Part shown: piece by piece, positions 47,765-58,908 of the stretch
How positions within the stretch are numbered: the stretch's first letter is position 1
How the letters are laid out: each line of letters opens with the position of its first letter
Origin: Hawksworthiomyces lignivorus
Taxonomy: Eukaryota > Ascomycota > Sordariomycetes > Ophiostomatales > Ophiostomataceae
Reading direction: 5' to 3'
DNA length: 64,000 nt
NCBI GenBank assembly: GCA_002917075.1
Contig: NTMA01000134.1
Location: 28,976 to 92,975 of the forward strand
Notes under the pieces: model-generated
What the model was told of the DNA's origin: nothing
The model's database searches: none
The model's input: the letters and a program-made list of their open reading frames with translations, nothing else
Program-made: the position numbers and the translations under genes

Positions 47765-49156
47765 CTAGAACCGGGCCTCCACCTTCTTCTCGGTCTCGCC
47801 CAGGGCCCAGTCGCTGGCCTTGGTCTTGCTGCGCACTGACAGAGCCTGGGACGGGGTGAAGCCCTTGGCCACGGTGGCTGGGTTGTAGCCCAGGTGGTTG
47901 TGCTGGCCGATGGCGGCGTCGGAGACCTTGGGCGCTTCCTGGCCGTCGGCGCGCTTGTAGACGGAGACGACGACGGCACCGCCCAGGCCCAGGTTGTGCT
48001 GCAGTGCGTAGCGCGTGTGGGGCACGGCGCGGTTGTTTGCCCAGCCGCGCAGGTGCCAGACCAGCTCGGCGCACTGGGCCAGGCCGGTGGCGCCCAGCGG
48101 GTGGCCCTTGCTGATCAGGCCGCCCGAGGGGTTGACTACGTAGCGGCCGCCGTAGGTGATGTCGCCCTTGCGCACGAGGTCGACGGCGGCGCCGCGGCGG
48201 CCGCCGACGCGGCCCTCGGGCAGGCCGATGGCGTCGAGCGTGACCATCTCGTTGGTGCTGAAGCAGTCGTGCACCTCCACGACCTGCACGTCGTTGGGCG
48301 TGATGCCGGCCTCGGCGAACGCCTCCTTGGCGGCGCGCTCGCTCATGCTGTAGCCCATCAGGTCGACGGCGCTGCGGTCAAAGAGCGACGGGTCGTCGGT
48401 GCACATGGACTGGCCGGCGATCAGCACGGCCTGGCTCTTGAGGTGCGGGCGCGCGTCCAAGAACTCCTGCGACACCAGCACGGCCGCGGCGCCGCCGTCC
48501 GACGTCGGGCAGCACTGCAGCTTGGTCAGGGGCTCGTGGATCGTCGTCGACGCCAGGATCTGCTCGCGCGTGTACACGTCCTGGAACTGGCTGTAGGGGT
48601 TCTTGACCGAGTGCGCGTGGTTGATGCGCGCAATCTCGGCAAAGTCCTCGGGCTTGGCGCCGTGCAGCTCAATGTACTCGCGGCCGGCGTTGCCGAACAT
48701 CTGCGCGGCGCTGGGCGCCTTGGTCAGGCCGCGCGTCGCCTTGACCATGTCCACGGTCGTGCCCGTGGGGTTGGCGCGGTCGTTGAAGAACGTCTGCAGG
48801 GAGCCGGGCATCATCTTCTCGAAGCCGACGACCAGGACGCAGTCGGCGCCGCCGTTGCCGATAATGGTCCGCGCCAGGTACAGGCCGGTGGAGCCGGTGG
48901 AGCAGTTGTTGTTGACGTTGTAGATGGGAATCTGGGTCATGCCGAACTGGTAGAACACGCGCTGGCCGCAGGTGGAGTCGCCGTAGCAGTAGCAGGCGAT
49001 TCCCTGGTCGACGTCGTCGTAGTTGACCTGGGCGTCAAGCATGGCCTTGACGCCGGCCTCGAAGCCCAGCTCGGTGTAGTCGACCTTGCCGCGGGGCTTG
49101 ATGAACTTGGTCATGCCCACGCCGAGGACGTAGACAGGCTGCTTTGCCTTGACCAT
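47765..49156 (-). CDS. SCP-x-type thiolase (peroxisomal 3-ketoacyl-CoA thiolase-like)
   Basis: A single-exon protein of 463 residues that would cleave 3-ketoacyl-CoA (branched or straight chain) with CoA, as in the thiolase part of sterol carrier protein X. Visible features: GVGMTKFIKPRG at the start; the nucleophilic Cys85 in NNNCSTGSTG; the family block MMPGSLQTFFNDRANP; VHDCFSTNEM; and the catalytic His loop NPSGGLISKGHPLGATGLAQ. The C-terminal SCP2 lipid-transfer domain of animal SCP-x is missing, as in many fungal relatives. The last residues are EARF, which is not a standard PTS1, so peroxisomal import is uncertain. The ATG at 49156 begins the conserved domain (MVKAKQPVYVLGVGMTKF); the frame continues upstream but that extension is low complexity and not family-like. 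Codons are strongly G/C-ending. Confidence 0.93.
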   Translation of the reverse strand: MVKAKQPVYVLGVGMTKFIKPRGKVDYTELGFEAGVKAMLDAQVNYDDVDQGIACYCYGDSTCGQRVFYQFGMTQIPIYNVNNNCSTGSTGLYLARTIIGNGGADCVLVVGFEKMMPGSLQTFFNDRANPTGTTVDMVKATRGLTKAPSAAQMFGNAGREYIELHGAKPEDFAEIARINHAHSVKNPYSQFQDVYTREQILASTTIHEPLTKLQCCPTSDGGAAAVLVSQEFLDARPHLKSQAVLIAGQSMCTDDPSLFDRSAVDLMGYSMSERAAKEAFAEAGITPNDVQVVEVHDCFSTNEMVTLDAIGLPEGRVGGRRGAAVDLVRKGDITYGGRYVVNPSGGLISKGHPLGATGLAQCAELVWHLRGWANNRAVPHTRYALQHNLGLGGAVVVSVYKRADGQEAPKVSDAAIGQHNHLGYNPATVAKGFTPSQALSVRSKTKASDWALGETEKKVEARF

Positions 49157-50635
49157 GCTGGCGGTTTTGTGTGGAGAAGAGATGGGATATAAAAAGGGTT
49201 GAGGTTGGATAGAGAGAGAGAGGAGAAAGATGCAAGCAACGTCTGTAGATATTGATCGAAGAGGTGACGACGATGCCCGATGAGTGAGACGATGCAAGAT
49301 ACAATAGGAGAAACGAAAAGGAAGATTCAAATAAAGAAAAAGCGAAAGAGATGGCAAAGATATAGGAATACTGAATAAAATACTAGAGATGGCAAAGAGA
49401 GACAGAGCTAAAATAAGAGTGACAGGACGGGCAAGTCCAAGTATCCCGTGCCGAGGATCAAAATGGGTACCGTTTAGCAGGGCTTCTCCCCACTCGTTGC
49501 GGCAGGGTAGAAGCAACAGCGTCCGCAGCTGTGCAGAATGGGTGGCAGGTTAGTGCAGGTCTAGGTGCTGCGTTTCACTAATCCAAAAATCTTTTGTGCT
49601 AGATGTGTGTGTCTTCAGGTGCGCCGCGCCAGATGTTCTCCTTTCCGGTGGATGTTTTGACTCTTCCAGCCTGCGAGTCGTGTCCAACTGATCTTTTTTC
49701 ATGCGGTGCTGTAAGATCATAGGTTGATTTGGCATCGCGAGCTGCGGGGAGAGCGGCCAATCCTGTGCGGAATGCCGAGGCAAAAAAGGCTAACCTATCG
49801 AACTTTTGCTTTTTGGTGCCCATTTTTTAGTGCTTTCTTTTTCCTCCTTTTGCTTTTCTCGCCTTCTCGCCCCCTTGTTTGGAGAGGGTCTCCCCAGATT
49901 CCGCCCCCACCCAGCCACTAATACCGCCGCTACTGGTCTCCCACGCCTTCCGCAGTGGTGAGGGCGGGCGCGCTAAAGAAATTGCCGGGGTAATAAATCA
50001 CGTGACGGAGCAGCGGCACGCGGAGTCGGAGCCGCCCCTCTCGCCAGCGCTCCCCAGCCGCTGTGGGAAGACGCCTCCCGTCCCGTGCGTCGGTTTTCAC
50101 CTCGGGTCTTTGCCCTCCTATCTTTCCATCTTTCTTACAAATACACTGCTGCATTCACAAACCTACATGCGGCAGCCTCTGCCTGATGACGGCTAGCTCG
50201 TGTTAGTCTGCTGCGTAGCTCTTGGTAAGTCATCTCATTTTTGTTGATATTCTCATCATGGCCAAATCGATGTCAAGTGACTAGAAGTAGCAAAACAATA
50301 GGGACTTTTATTCGTATTCGTCGTCTACTCTCGTATGTATGCCGTGGAAATGGCTTCCCGTCATACGCCACCAAAACCTTTTTACAGATCTATCTTTCCA
50401 TGATACTTTTCTGTCGCTTGTTGAATCTTTCCCTCCGAACTCCCGAAACGCCATCCAGATCGTTTATGCATCCACTGATAGTTGAGAAGAGCGCTAGATA
50501 CTCTCAAGCCCCCAAGGGTCCCAGAAATATGTGTCCCAACGTGTAGGGTCGTCGCGAGACTATACGTTCCCAAGCGGCCGGGTAATTAGTCAGTCATCTG
50601 AAGCTAGGCGGGAATTTGACCATAGGGGACATGCG
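49157..50635. other. Spacer between thiolase promoter and transcription-factor 3' end
   Basis: The part next to the thiolase ATG is purine-rich on the plus strand, giving a CT-rich leader on the coding strand. The rest has no supported gene. Confidence 0.6.
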
Positions 50636-53600
50636 TCAACATACTGTAGCATTGTCGCTTGATAGAAACTGCGGCCTATTGTACCAATCTGCCGCATGAA
50701 GAGGCGTCCGAATTTCCTGTCTGGAAATGGCCGCGCGCACCTTGTTCTGTGTTAGTAAGCGAGCTACAAATATGAGGATCTGACATGAGCGGGAAACATA
50801 CAGCAGGCGAGCTGTGGCCTTGTAGCTTCTCAGCACACGCGTCGAGCACGCGTCCGACCTGCTGCCGGATGTGCTCGTTGCGCTGCGCCTGTCCTGCCGC
50901 CGGCATGACAGATCCCAGCACTGTTGCCAGTGCGACTACGTCGCGCAGGTCGAAGCTCAGATCATTGACTAGGCGAGCAAGGCTCTCCATGGTTCGCTCC
51001 ACCGTGCGAATCATGTACGCCGATGACCAGATAAGCGAATGTGGCCTGCTACCTGTGCCCCTGCCATTTCCGCCATTTCCGCCATTTCCGCCGCTGCCAC
51101 TGTTGCCTCTGTGGCTAGAGCCCACCGAAGCAGGAATGCTGACAACAACAGTGGAGGGAGTCACAGAGGGTGAGACGCTGCTCTGGTTCTTTATACCGCT
51201 GCTTCGATGGACGACTTCGCTTCTGTCATTTTTCGTAGTCAGATTGGCGCCGCTGGGGTTTCCGCTAGGAGGGGCTGCTGTCGAGTGGCTCTGCGCCTCG
51301 GCTTCTACCGCCTGCTTTATATAGTAACATATACTGAAGGCAGCTTGCACAATGTCGCTGCGTAGTATGACATAATACATATGATTCACATCATCAAAGC
51401 CGGGTATGTCGGGGTCTAGCTCTTCCATATACGTTAACATGGCCATGGACGATTTAAGGTAAACGTCAGAGATTGCTGTCGGCGGAGGGGAGTCGGCAGA
51501 CGCGCTCAGTGCGAATGGCCGATAGAGATGGAGCAGCGGACGCCGCACATGCAAATCCAATATAGCGCGCATGCGCCACTCTTTGTATTTGCCGTGGGTT
51601 CCTATAGCCCCGTTCCGCGGAAAGAGACAGTTGATGTCATCCAGCGCCTTTTCGAGTTCTCCGCCAACGGCCAATACTTCACCATAGTCCGACAGCGAGT
51701 CGATGTGACACAAAAGGTCGTTTGCACGCATGCGCAGCGATAGCGTGCTGGCGGCGAATCCTTGCATCTGGCCCTCTGTATACTGGTCCATCGGTTTGGG
51801 GGGCGGTAGCGCATGCATTCCCGGATAGATATCTGCGTCGTCCAAGTTCAGCGGCGGCTGACATGTAAACTCGCCGGGTCGGAGAACGTTTGGCAAGCCC
51901 GAAGCCAGGGATACGTGCAAGTCCATGTCCAAAATGGTAAACCAAAGCTTGCGACGACATTCGGCTTGGAACGGAGGAATCTCGGAAGCGAACTCTGATG
52001 GATCGCGGTGAAGCCCCATGGCCATGGCTATGCGCGAAATGATTCCCAGCTCAGTCCATAGTCTTTGCGAACGTGGGGCGATCATGCGGCTCGCGTGCAG
52101 AAGAAGCAATTCGGCCTGCAGAGTGCTCACATCAATCGACGGCTTGCCTCGGAGGCCATCTAACCACGACCGCACAAGCGCACAGGCCGTTGGGATGTGG
52201 ATGCCGTCTGTTCGATCGTATGCAAGTCCTTTTGAATCAGTATCAAAGCGAGAGCCGATGCATAAGACGCAGAGCAAGCGCGGCAAAAAATCTTCAGATA
52301 CTCCTCGAGGCGCGCCAGCCGGGTTGCCTGCACCGCCTGCACCGCCTGGGCCATTCGGCATACTGAAACTGTCCGTGCTGTTGCTGCCGACACTGCTACG
52401 AACACCATTGTCCCAAAACACTTCGAATTCCTGCCGAAATGTCGGCATGTGGAGCACGCGATATAGACCTTCGGACATGCCTACGTAGGCTTCCATCAAA
52501 CGGCCACAGATCTCACGACGCGGAAGGATATCGGCCATTCGCTTTTGTATAGGCATCATAGAGTCGACGTAAACTGTAATCGGTTTGAGAGTCTGCTCAT
52601 GATCCTCCTGGAGCGCATAGTGGATTCGCTCCAGTCTCCAGAACAAGTCGCCCGCGCTTTCTCTTTTCGCCTTGTCGACCACAAAATCTTTTGCTTCGTC
52701 AAACTATAAACAAGACACAGACAGTCAGCAGACCTTCTCGCCAGGCCTCTGCGGCTTTCCCGCTTCTCTTTTTCAATGCAGAATCTGCTCGAATGAGGAT
52801 TCACTCGCAGGACAAACCAGATTCAGAAGCACGCGTGTGCTGTTTTGGCCGAAATATCTCGTCCGTAATCTTTTTGGACCTTTGACACTGATAGAGCGCA
52901 TTGTCGTCGATGAGGCATCGATGATGCGCTGGCGCGGATCTTGTGGCTCATGGCGCAGATGCAGCCGAGATAGGGTAGAAGAAGACGGAAATGGGGGAAT
53001 GGCGGTGAAAGCGGTCGCATCTTTGGCAAGGACGAGTTTCTCCAGACGCTCCATCCGAATAGAGAACTCGTCAATGAGGGCGGAGGTAAACTGGCGCAGT
53101 TCATGGCCGCTCAGAGTGAGCAGAGGGGACTCGGGATTTACTAATGTGTTAGATATTTGCGCCAGCCCAGGCAGGGAAGCCGGGAGCAGAGATGCGGGCG
53201 CGGAGGCAGAGGGTGCAATAGAAGAAGCGAATGCCAGTGTCTGGCTTGAGGGAGGAGGCGCTGAGCTGCGTATCGTTGGCGATGGAGGATTCAAAAGAAG
53301 ACTGAGAGAAGAGTTGGGCGGCGGATGGCTTGCACTGGCTGGCGCCTGAGGGGCCACACCCGTGCCTGGACGACTCAGATGGCGTTTGGACGGCCGGTTA
53401 CCAGCGGTGCCTCCTGGTGTAGAGTCCTCATCGTCTTCCGAGCCCTCTGAGCCGTCAGAGTCCGCATTTGCGTTGCCTGGATCTGTGCTCTTGCTGCTCG
53501 AGCCGCCGCTTCCGTTTCCTCCACTGCCATACTTGCAGACACGATAGGACCTCTGACACTGCGAACAGGGGCAGCGTCGGTCGCATCGTAACTTGCGGCG

Positions 53601-53759
53601 GCGGCATTCGGTGCACGATTTTACCGGTCGGGGGCGTTTTACTGGTTTCGGATGCCAGTTGGCCACATCAAAGACAAGATTCCGGGAACCTGCTGACGGC
53701 GTTGGAGATGTCGCTCGAGGTAGCAACTCCCGACGCTCCTGGGCAGACGACTCTTCCAT
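50636..53759 (-). CDS. Zn2Cys6 transcription factor with fungal-specific TF domain
   Basis: A nuclear DNA-binding regulator of about 984 residues. Exons 53759-52818, 52703-50803 (to 50802) and 50746-50636. The binuclear cluster is complete: Cys49, 52, 59, 65, 68 and 75 in CTECRRRKLRC and CSQCQRSYRVC, with one extra Cys63. A basic segment precedes it (PKPVKRPRPVKS). The linker is Ser/Gly/Pro-rich. The middle-homology (fungal_trans) domain follows, with LQAELLLLHASRM, WTELGIISRIAMAMGLHRDP, RRKLWFTILDMDLHVSLASG and LPNVLRPGEF. The C-terminal third has a Gly-Asn repeat. Intron 2 (GTATGT to CTAACACAG) is optional by sequence: if kept, the frame stops at 50676 with a different tail. The upstream in-frame codons are not ATG, so 53759 is the start. 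Targets are unknown. Confidence 0.9.
51063..51095 (-). repeat. 9-bp tandem repeat coding for Gly-Gly-Asn
   Basis: Units of nine bases (GCCATTTCC on the plus strand, about three copies plus degenerate ends) encode GGN repeats in the low-complexity C-terminal part of the Zn2Cys6 protein. Copy number probably varies among strains. Confidence 0.75.
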
Positions 53760-55626
53760 AGTCGTCAAGGGGGAGCCTTCGCAATCCGGATCTAGAGCCG
53801 GCGGTGTGAGTGCGCCAAAGGACCGGCAGGCCCTTGTTGATAAAGTTGCAGGGAAGAACTGCTGTAGCTATTGATACTTTTTTTTGCGTTTGCCGCTGCT
53901 AGTCTGCTGCCTGTTTTTTACGAAAGAAACTTTGCTTTTGCACGCACTGGTATTTATTAGTGTGGCTGTGAGATGACAGGAGGCATCCCGTCCTCTTCTG
54001 CTATTCGGAGTCGGATGTCTTCAGTGGGCTGCAAGAATAAGGTGAGATGCCGCCACATCCCAGATAGCAGCGCGTCAGCAATGCGGCATGCGCCGTTAAG
54101 AAGGGGGCAGTGAATAATGCGCGGTGTGGCCTATTGCTTTTCCTGGCAACCTGCAGACAGAACCGGGGGAGAGAAAAGGTGGAAGAAATGTAAGAAATGC
54201 AAGAAATGAAAAAGAAGCGCCAGTCTATTCAAACTCTGTACGGCGCGGCTCCGCTAGTTCAGGATATCTCCCCCAAATACATAAACCGGAACTTAGGCTT
54301 GCCTTTGAATATACTGCGTAGCCAAATAAGGAAGAGGCCAGAGGCAAGAGCGAAAGGAGTACAAATCAGATTTGCCAGCCCAGCAGTAGCTTTTGCTCCA
54401 GCTCACTCGTGTGCCCATTCACAGAGGAGGCGAGAATTTGGTGCGGAGCCACAAAGGGGGGAGTGGTTACTGGACCACGTTCAATAGTGACCAGGCGGGA
54501 AGAAGAAAAATGGAAAGCAAGTTAGAGACCGAGCCGAGCAGATGCAGAAACAAAAACAAGAGAAATGCAGCCTATAGCGCCGCCAAGCATAGTGTAGGTG
54601 ACTCTGCAGCTCTTCGCTGAAACTTTTTAGGATCTTTTTTGATTCCCTTTCCCAGTTTCCTGCCTGTCACTGGGCTAGCAGGCAAAAGCAGCCAGCGAGA
54701 TCAGGACCAGGGCCAAAGTATAGCCCTTAGAGGGGCAGAGGGGGGGGGGGAGGAAGAGGAACAAGGCTTAGTGCTGATGCCGATACCTCCCGTCGTTAGC
54801 ACTTCGCAACTATGATGCCCCTGGCTATAGGCCGGCGAGAAATCGTTGGGATAGCGAGGCAAGGGAAAGATCCTTGCGCTTGCTAGTATAAGGTGAGACT
54901 TGGATAGCAGCAGCAGCAACGGAAGAGCAAGACGGTGTGAAGGTGATTAAAGCGAGCAGATGGCGTGAAGTCGTAGTTCGCACAGCACCAACTGCGGTAG
55001 CGAAGGGAATACCCTGTAGAAGAGCTCGAAAAAAGCAGGGCCTGTAATTTTTTCTTTAAATTGCCAGGGAAATGTTGGAGGTGGCTTGGGGAGGGCTGAA
55101 AGAAGGAAACGAACAAAATCTCGCGGGCTTGGTCTGGCTGCGATCCCTGATTGGCCTAAAAACTCAACAGTTTCGTACGAATATCTTACGCCGACTTTTT
55201 GCGGGAAAAGGTAAGGAAGCTATGCGAAAGACCCGACCGGCAGGAACGATGTACCGGGGTGAGAGAGAGAGGAAAGGAAAAGGGGAGGGGGAAGGGAAGG
55301 ATCGAGGAGGACAAGGAAGTGCAAGGCAAGTTACAACTACGGCTGCAGAGCAACTCCCTGTACATTAAGTATGTAGGTACGTATAGGCGGAAATACGTGG
55401 AATATGCTTAGTTGCAATACGCGGAACATGTGGGAAGGTGGGAAAAGGTGGGCAAGGTGCACACATCGGTTCGGTAGTGCTTTCCTTCGGGCATGCTTGC
55501 TGCGAGCTGGGAAGGCTACAATGATACGGAGAAGCAGTTGAGGTGAAAGAAGTGCCTTATGACGACGGGGTGCATAAACGCAGCTCCCTGCTCTGTGCGC
55601 AGCTGTCTTCTGGGACCGATTAATGC

Positions 55627-55646
55627 TCGTATACGTACGTATACGA
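55627..55646. repeat. Perfect 20-bp palindrome
   Basis: The 20 bases equal their own reverse complement; the centre is built from alternating TACG units (core TATACGTACGTATA). It could be a dimeric protein-binding site or chance in alternating sequence. Confidence 0.85.
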
Positions 55647-55780
55647 AGTACATTCGACTTGAGGGAAAAGACGAACTGGTTACTTAGTCGAGATGGCGTG
55701 TACGTTTCCGCCGTTTCGACGGGTAGGACTATGAGGGAGAGCGCTGCCTGTGCTGCTTAAAATGACGAGTTACAGCTAAG

Positions 55781-55809
<29 letters not shown>
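55781..55809. repeat. Poly(A) homopolymer, 29 nt
   Basis: Uninterrupted A run on the plus strand in the long intergenic region, likely to be variable or uncertain in length. Confidence 0.85.
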
Positions 55810-55813
<4 letters not shown>

Positions 55814-56863
55814 AGAAACAAAAATAAATAAAATGAAGGAAAACCGCACTATGCTTACGTATGTATCACAGATACTACTATAATTGGATACTTATCATTG
55901 ATCACTGTGAATTGACGGCTCCCCCCCCCCTTCCTCCAATTCCACCTATTACAATCCTTCATCCTTTCTTTTCCTCCTTTCCGCTCTGTTTCGTTTTGCT
56001 CATTTCCTTTTTTTTTTCTTTCCTTTTTCTTCTTCTTCTCTCTTCCTTCTCGTCTCCTCTTCTTCACCTATTTGCGCTCTAAAATCGGGGCCCACCTTTC
56101 CCTTACCGGGCTTTTAACTCGAATAGGCCTGCGGTGTCCCCCCCTCACGGCTGTCTACTGTCGCCTTGTCCGAGATACAGCTCGTCTCCCTGACTATCGC
56201 ATATGCATGCATCCTCCGTCCCAAACTCGTCCGAAGTTCGTATTGCGCTACCCAAACACTACGCGAAGACTATGGGAGCACTATGCAAAAAAACTAGACG
56301 ACACTAACCGCGTAGGCCTAAATATCGTACGAAACCCGCGCTGGTGGGCCAAATCCCTTGGTGCCCTGGTGCACTACTTTCCAGCTTTTTAGCAATTGCC
56401 ACCAGCCAAGTCTGCCTGCGAGAAAGCCAACCGCCACCAAGTGGACTGGGCCTTCGACGGCGGCTGTTTTGTCTGTCGGGAGAGGCTTTTCTTAGCCCCC
56501 AACTTTGGGGGAGCTCACGTTGCTGAAGTGGCCTAAATCCCAGAAAAAGCAAAGAAACGATAAATTTCCCGAGCGTGAGGTCCCGCGGATAGAGGAGAGA
56601 GCGCGCAAAATCTTGCTAGGGGCTCGAAGCGAAAGGGGGGAGTTTTTGGCCTGGGGTTTTCTTCGCTGCACCGCGCGCGTCTCCATCCAAGAAACAATTG
56701 TGGAACCCACATTGCCGTCGCTTATGGCGTTCCTGTCACTCTGCGTTTTATTTCTGTTTTGTTCCTCGGTGTAATCTGCCTCTCCTTTCCCCTCTGGATC
56801 GTCTGCTTTCCTTGCACCATGCTAGGCTGTTTTCTCTGCCCCTCTGCGCTTGACACTCTGTAT

Positions 56864-56884
56864 CTGTATGTACAGTACATACAG
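56864..56884. repeat. 21-bp inverted repeat with 1-nt spacer
   Basis: Two 10-base arms (CTGTATGTAC and its exact complement GTACATACAG) flank a single A. It lies in the same intergenic region as the 20-bp palindrome and shares the GTAC core. Confidence 0.85.
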
Positions 56885-58682
56885 CACGCATATGTAGATT
56901 CAAGCTCATCTTACTTGAAACCAGCAGAGCGCCCTGAGCTCTGAGCTGCTACCTTCCAGCCCTACCATCCCCGATCGACCTCCACGTCTATCCGGGCCAC
57001 GCGACTCAGGACACTATGGATGCTCCACCGAACAGGAGGCAGATCCACGTTTTCTACTCAGTGTAGGGTCCGCCCGACTAGGCAGCACGTCTGCTTTCTT
57101 TCCTTTTTCTCGTAACGTTTTCTTTGCTTTTTTCTTCTTCTTTTTGGTTTTCGCGTTGCTTTTTCCTATGCATGCTGGCGTAGCGTTTGTATGGACGAGT
57201 AAGAACCCAACTAGATTTATCCTTTTGTCCGTCTGCCCAGTAGATGGTAAGCGAGCCCTAGGAGATGATTATGCTTAAGCCTATAATTATCCTCCATCGT
57301 AAAGCCCGAAGCACGGACTATTCCATCGATCTGCGGAACACTCCGAGCTGGGCAGAATCGACGCGCCACTAGGTGATTTTACTGCAATAACGGATTTTCA
57401 GTGCAAACACCCTATCTCCGACGACGCACTTAGCGGACAGTCATCCCGCCAACTCCGAACAAAAATTGGCACCGTTTGTTTTGGTGCTGAGCCATGTGCT
57501 CATCGCTGGTCCCAGCGCTCCAGTTTTTCTGTACCGTATGTATCTCTAATACATATCACTACAGGCACGATATCATCGCTTCTCTGTTTCCGTAATTCGT
57601 CCGAAACGCACATGTTATCGGTCCGTTGTCGGTTGAAGGAGAAAGAAAGAGGCTGCACTAATTGTCTGTTCTGTTGCATTTCTGTCCTTTGCCAGGAAGA
57701 CCTTGCTGCAGGCCCCGTCGTAGGTTGGTAATCGCACAAAGCTATTGTGGTTCCTATTACTCAACTAGTCCTCGGCTAGCTGGGGCTCGTTGAACAACAT
57801 TCTTTGCATCGCAGTCTTTGCTTGTGAAAGCTGGAGTTTGGTATAACAGCACACGATGTAACGGTGCAATGCGTTGAGGGCTTTCCCCTAGCGTCCTCCA
57901 TTTTCTTCTGCACGCCGGGGCCGCATGGGCTTAAGTTTTCTCCATACGGACGGAGAACACACGGAGGAGAAGCCACTTACGAAAGGTCGCATAAGCCGTG
58001 TTCCCGGCGTAGAGCCGAGTGAAAATCAGGGCTAGAGCCCCTATTATGATGACATTGTCAGCGGAGAAGTTCAGTCTACGAACTACGACGTAGACGTCGC
58101 AAGAGTTGCGAGACTTTGCGCATGAGACTCTGACGCTCGAGGAGCTCTAAGCGGCAAGCAATGGCCCGATTATCTAGCTTCTCCAGAATTTTGCCATATT
58201 GGGTCAGAACCTTAATGCATATGTACCTTGGCCAGCCGATCTGATACGATACGACAATACTTTCGAGGGTTCCAGGCTCTTCGCATACTCTTCACATACT
58301 GGTATTCTTAACCTAGATGCTTGGCAGAAGCACAATAATCGGCGACTTGTACGTTCTCCGAACCCCGACCGATTGCGACTGACGCGAACGGCAGCATTGC
58401 TGCACCCTGAATATATGCACCGCCCTCTTGCAACTTGTCTAACTTCTGCGAGTGTTTCCCAAGTCGCCTTCTCTGCACGACATGTGAAGGAAGCTAACAT
58501 CGATCGGAAAGTGGCAGCGGCCATTTTCCTGGAGAAATTACATGTTTTGTTGTTGGGGAAGAGCCGCTCTGGCGTTCCAGTACTGAGGCGCTACACCGAG
58601 CGTCGCCGTTGCTAGCGTCTTTACCCCGAACGCTTATATTTGATTGGTAAAGTCGATGAGCGATCGTCCCGATGCGCGAATT

Positions 58683-58738
58683 CTCAACAAAAAAGAAAAA
58701 AAGGAAAAAGAAAAGAAAAAAAATAAAAAAAAGAAGTA
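58683..58738. repeat. A/G-rich simple tract near the AA9 3' end
   Basis: Purine-only low-complexity DNA made of A runs broken by single G or T, about 170-230 bases beyond the stop of the minus-strand AA9 gene. On that strand it is a T-rich, possibly 3'-end associated tract. Confidence 0.7.
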
Positions 58739-58908
58739 GGCGATAACTCCCACGGACAAAAAGCAGCATGCAGATTGAATTATTATTTGTGGTAATACCT
58801 CCTTTGTGTCCTTCTTCCGCGCCGCGGAAGCGGCTCCGCGGCGGTTGGTTCTCCCTCTCCCACCCTTTCCCAGCTCCTCTCATTTCCCTTGCTCTTTCCA
58901 TACCATAC

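Larger units (their letters stand above)
53760..58908. other. Long intergenic region (5.1 kb) upstream of the Zn2Cys6 gene
   Basis: No coding frame is supported on either strand. It contains a G run near 54740-54750, an A29 homopolymer at 55781-55809, a C run at 55921-55930 followed by a CT-rich stretch to about 56070, two near-perfect palindromes (55627-55646 and 56864-56884) and an A/G-rich tract at 58683-58738. Such a long upstream region is common for regulatory genes. Confidence 0.5.

Noticed and set aside
47894..49192. 432-codon plus-strand frame opposite the thiolase
   Set aside because: Antisense shadow from high GC3; the minus strand carries a full thiolase active site.
49157..49516. 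In-frame upstream extension of the thiolase
   Set aside because: The extension is low complexity and leader-like; the conserved domain starts at the ATG at 49156.
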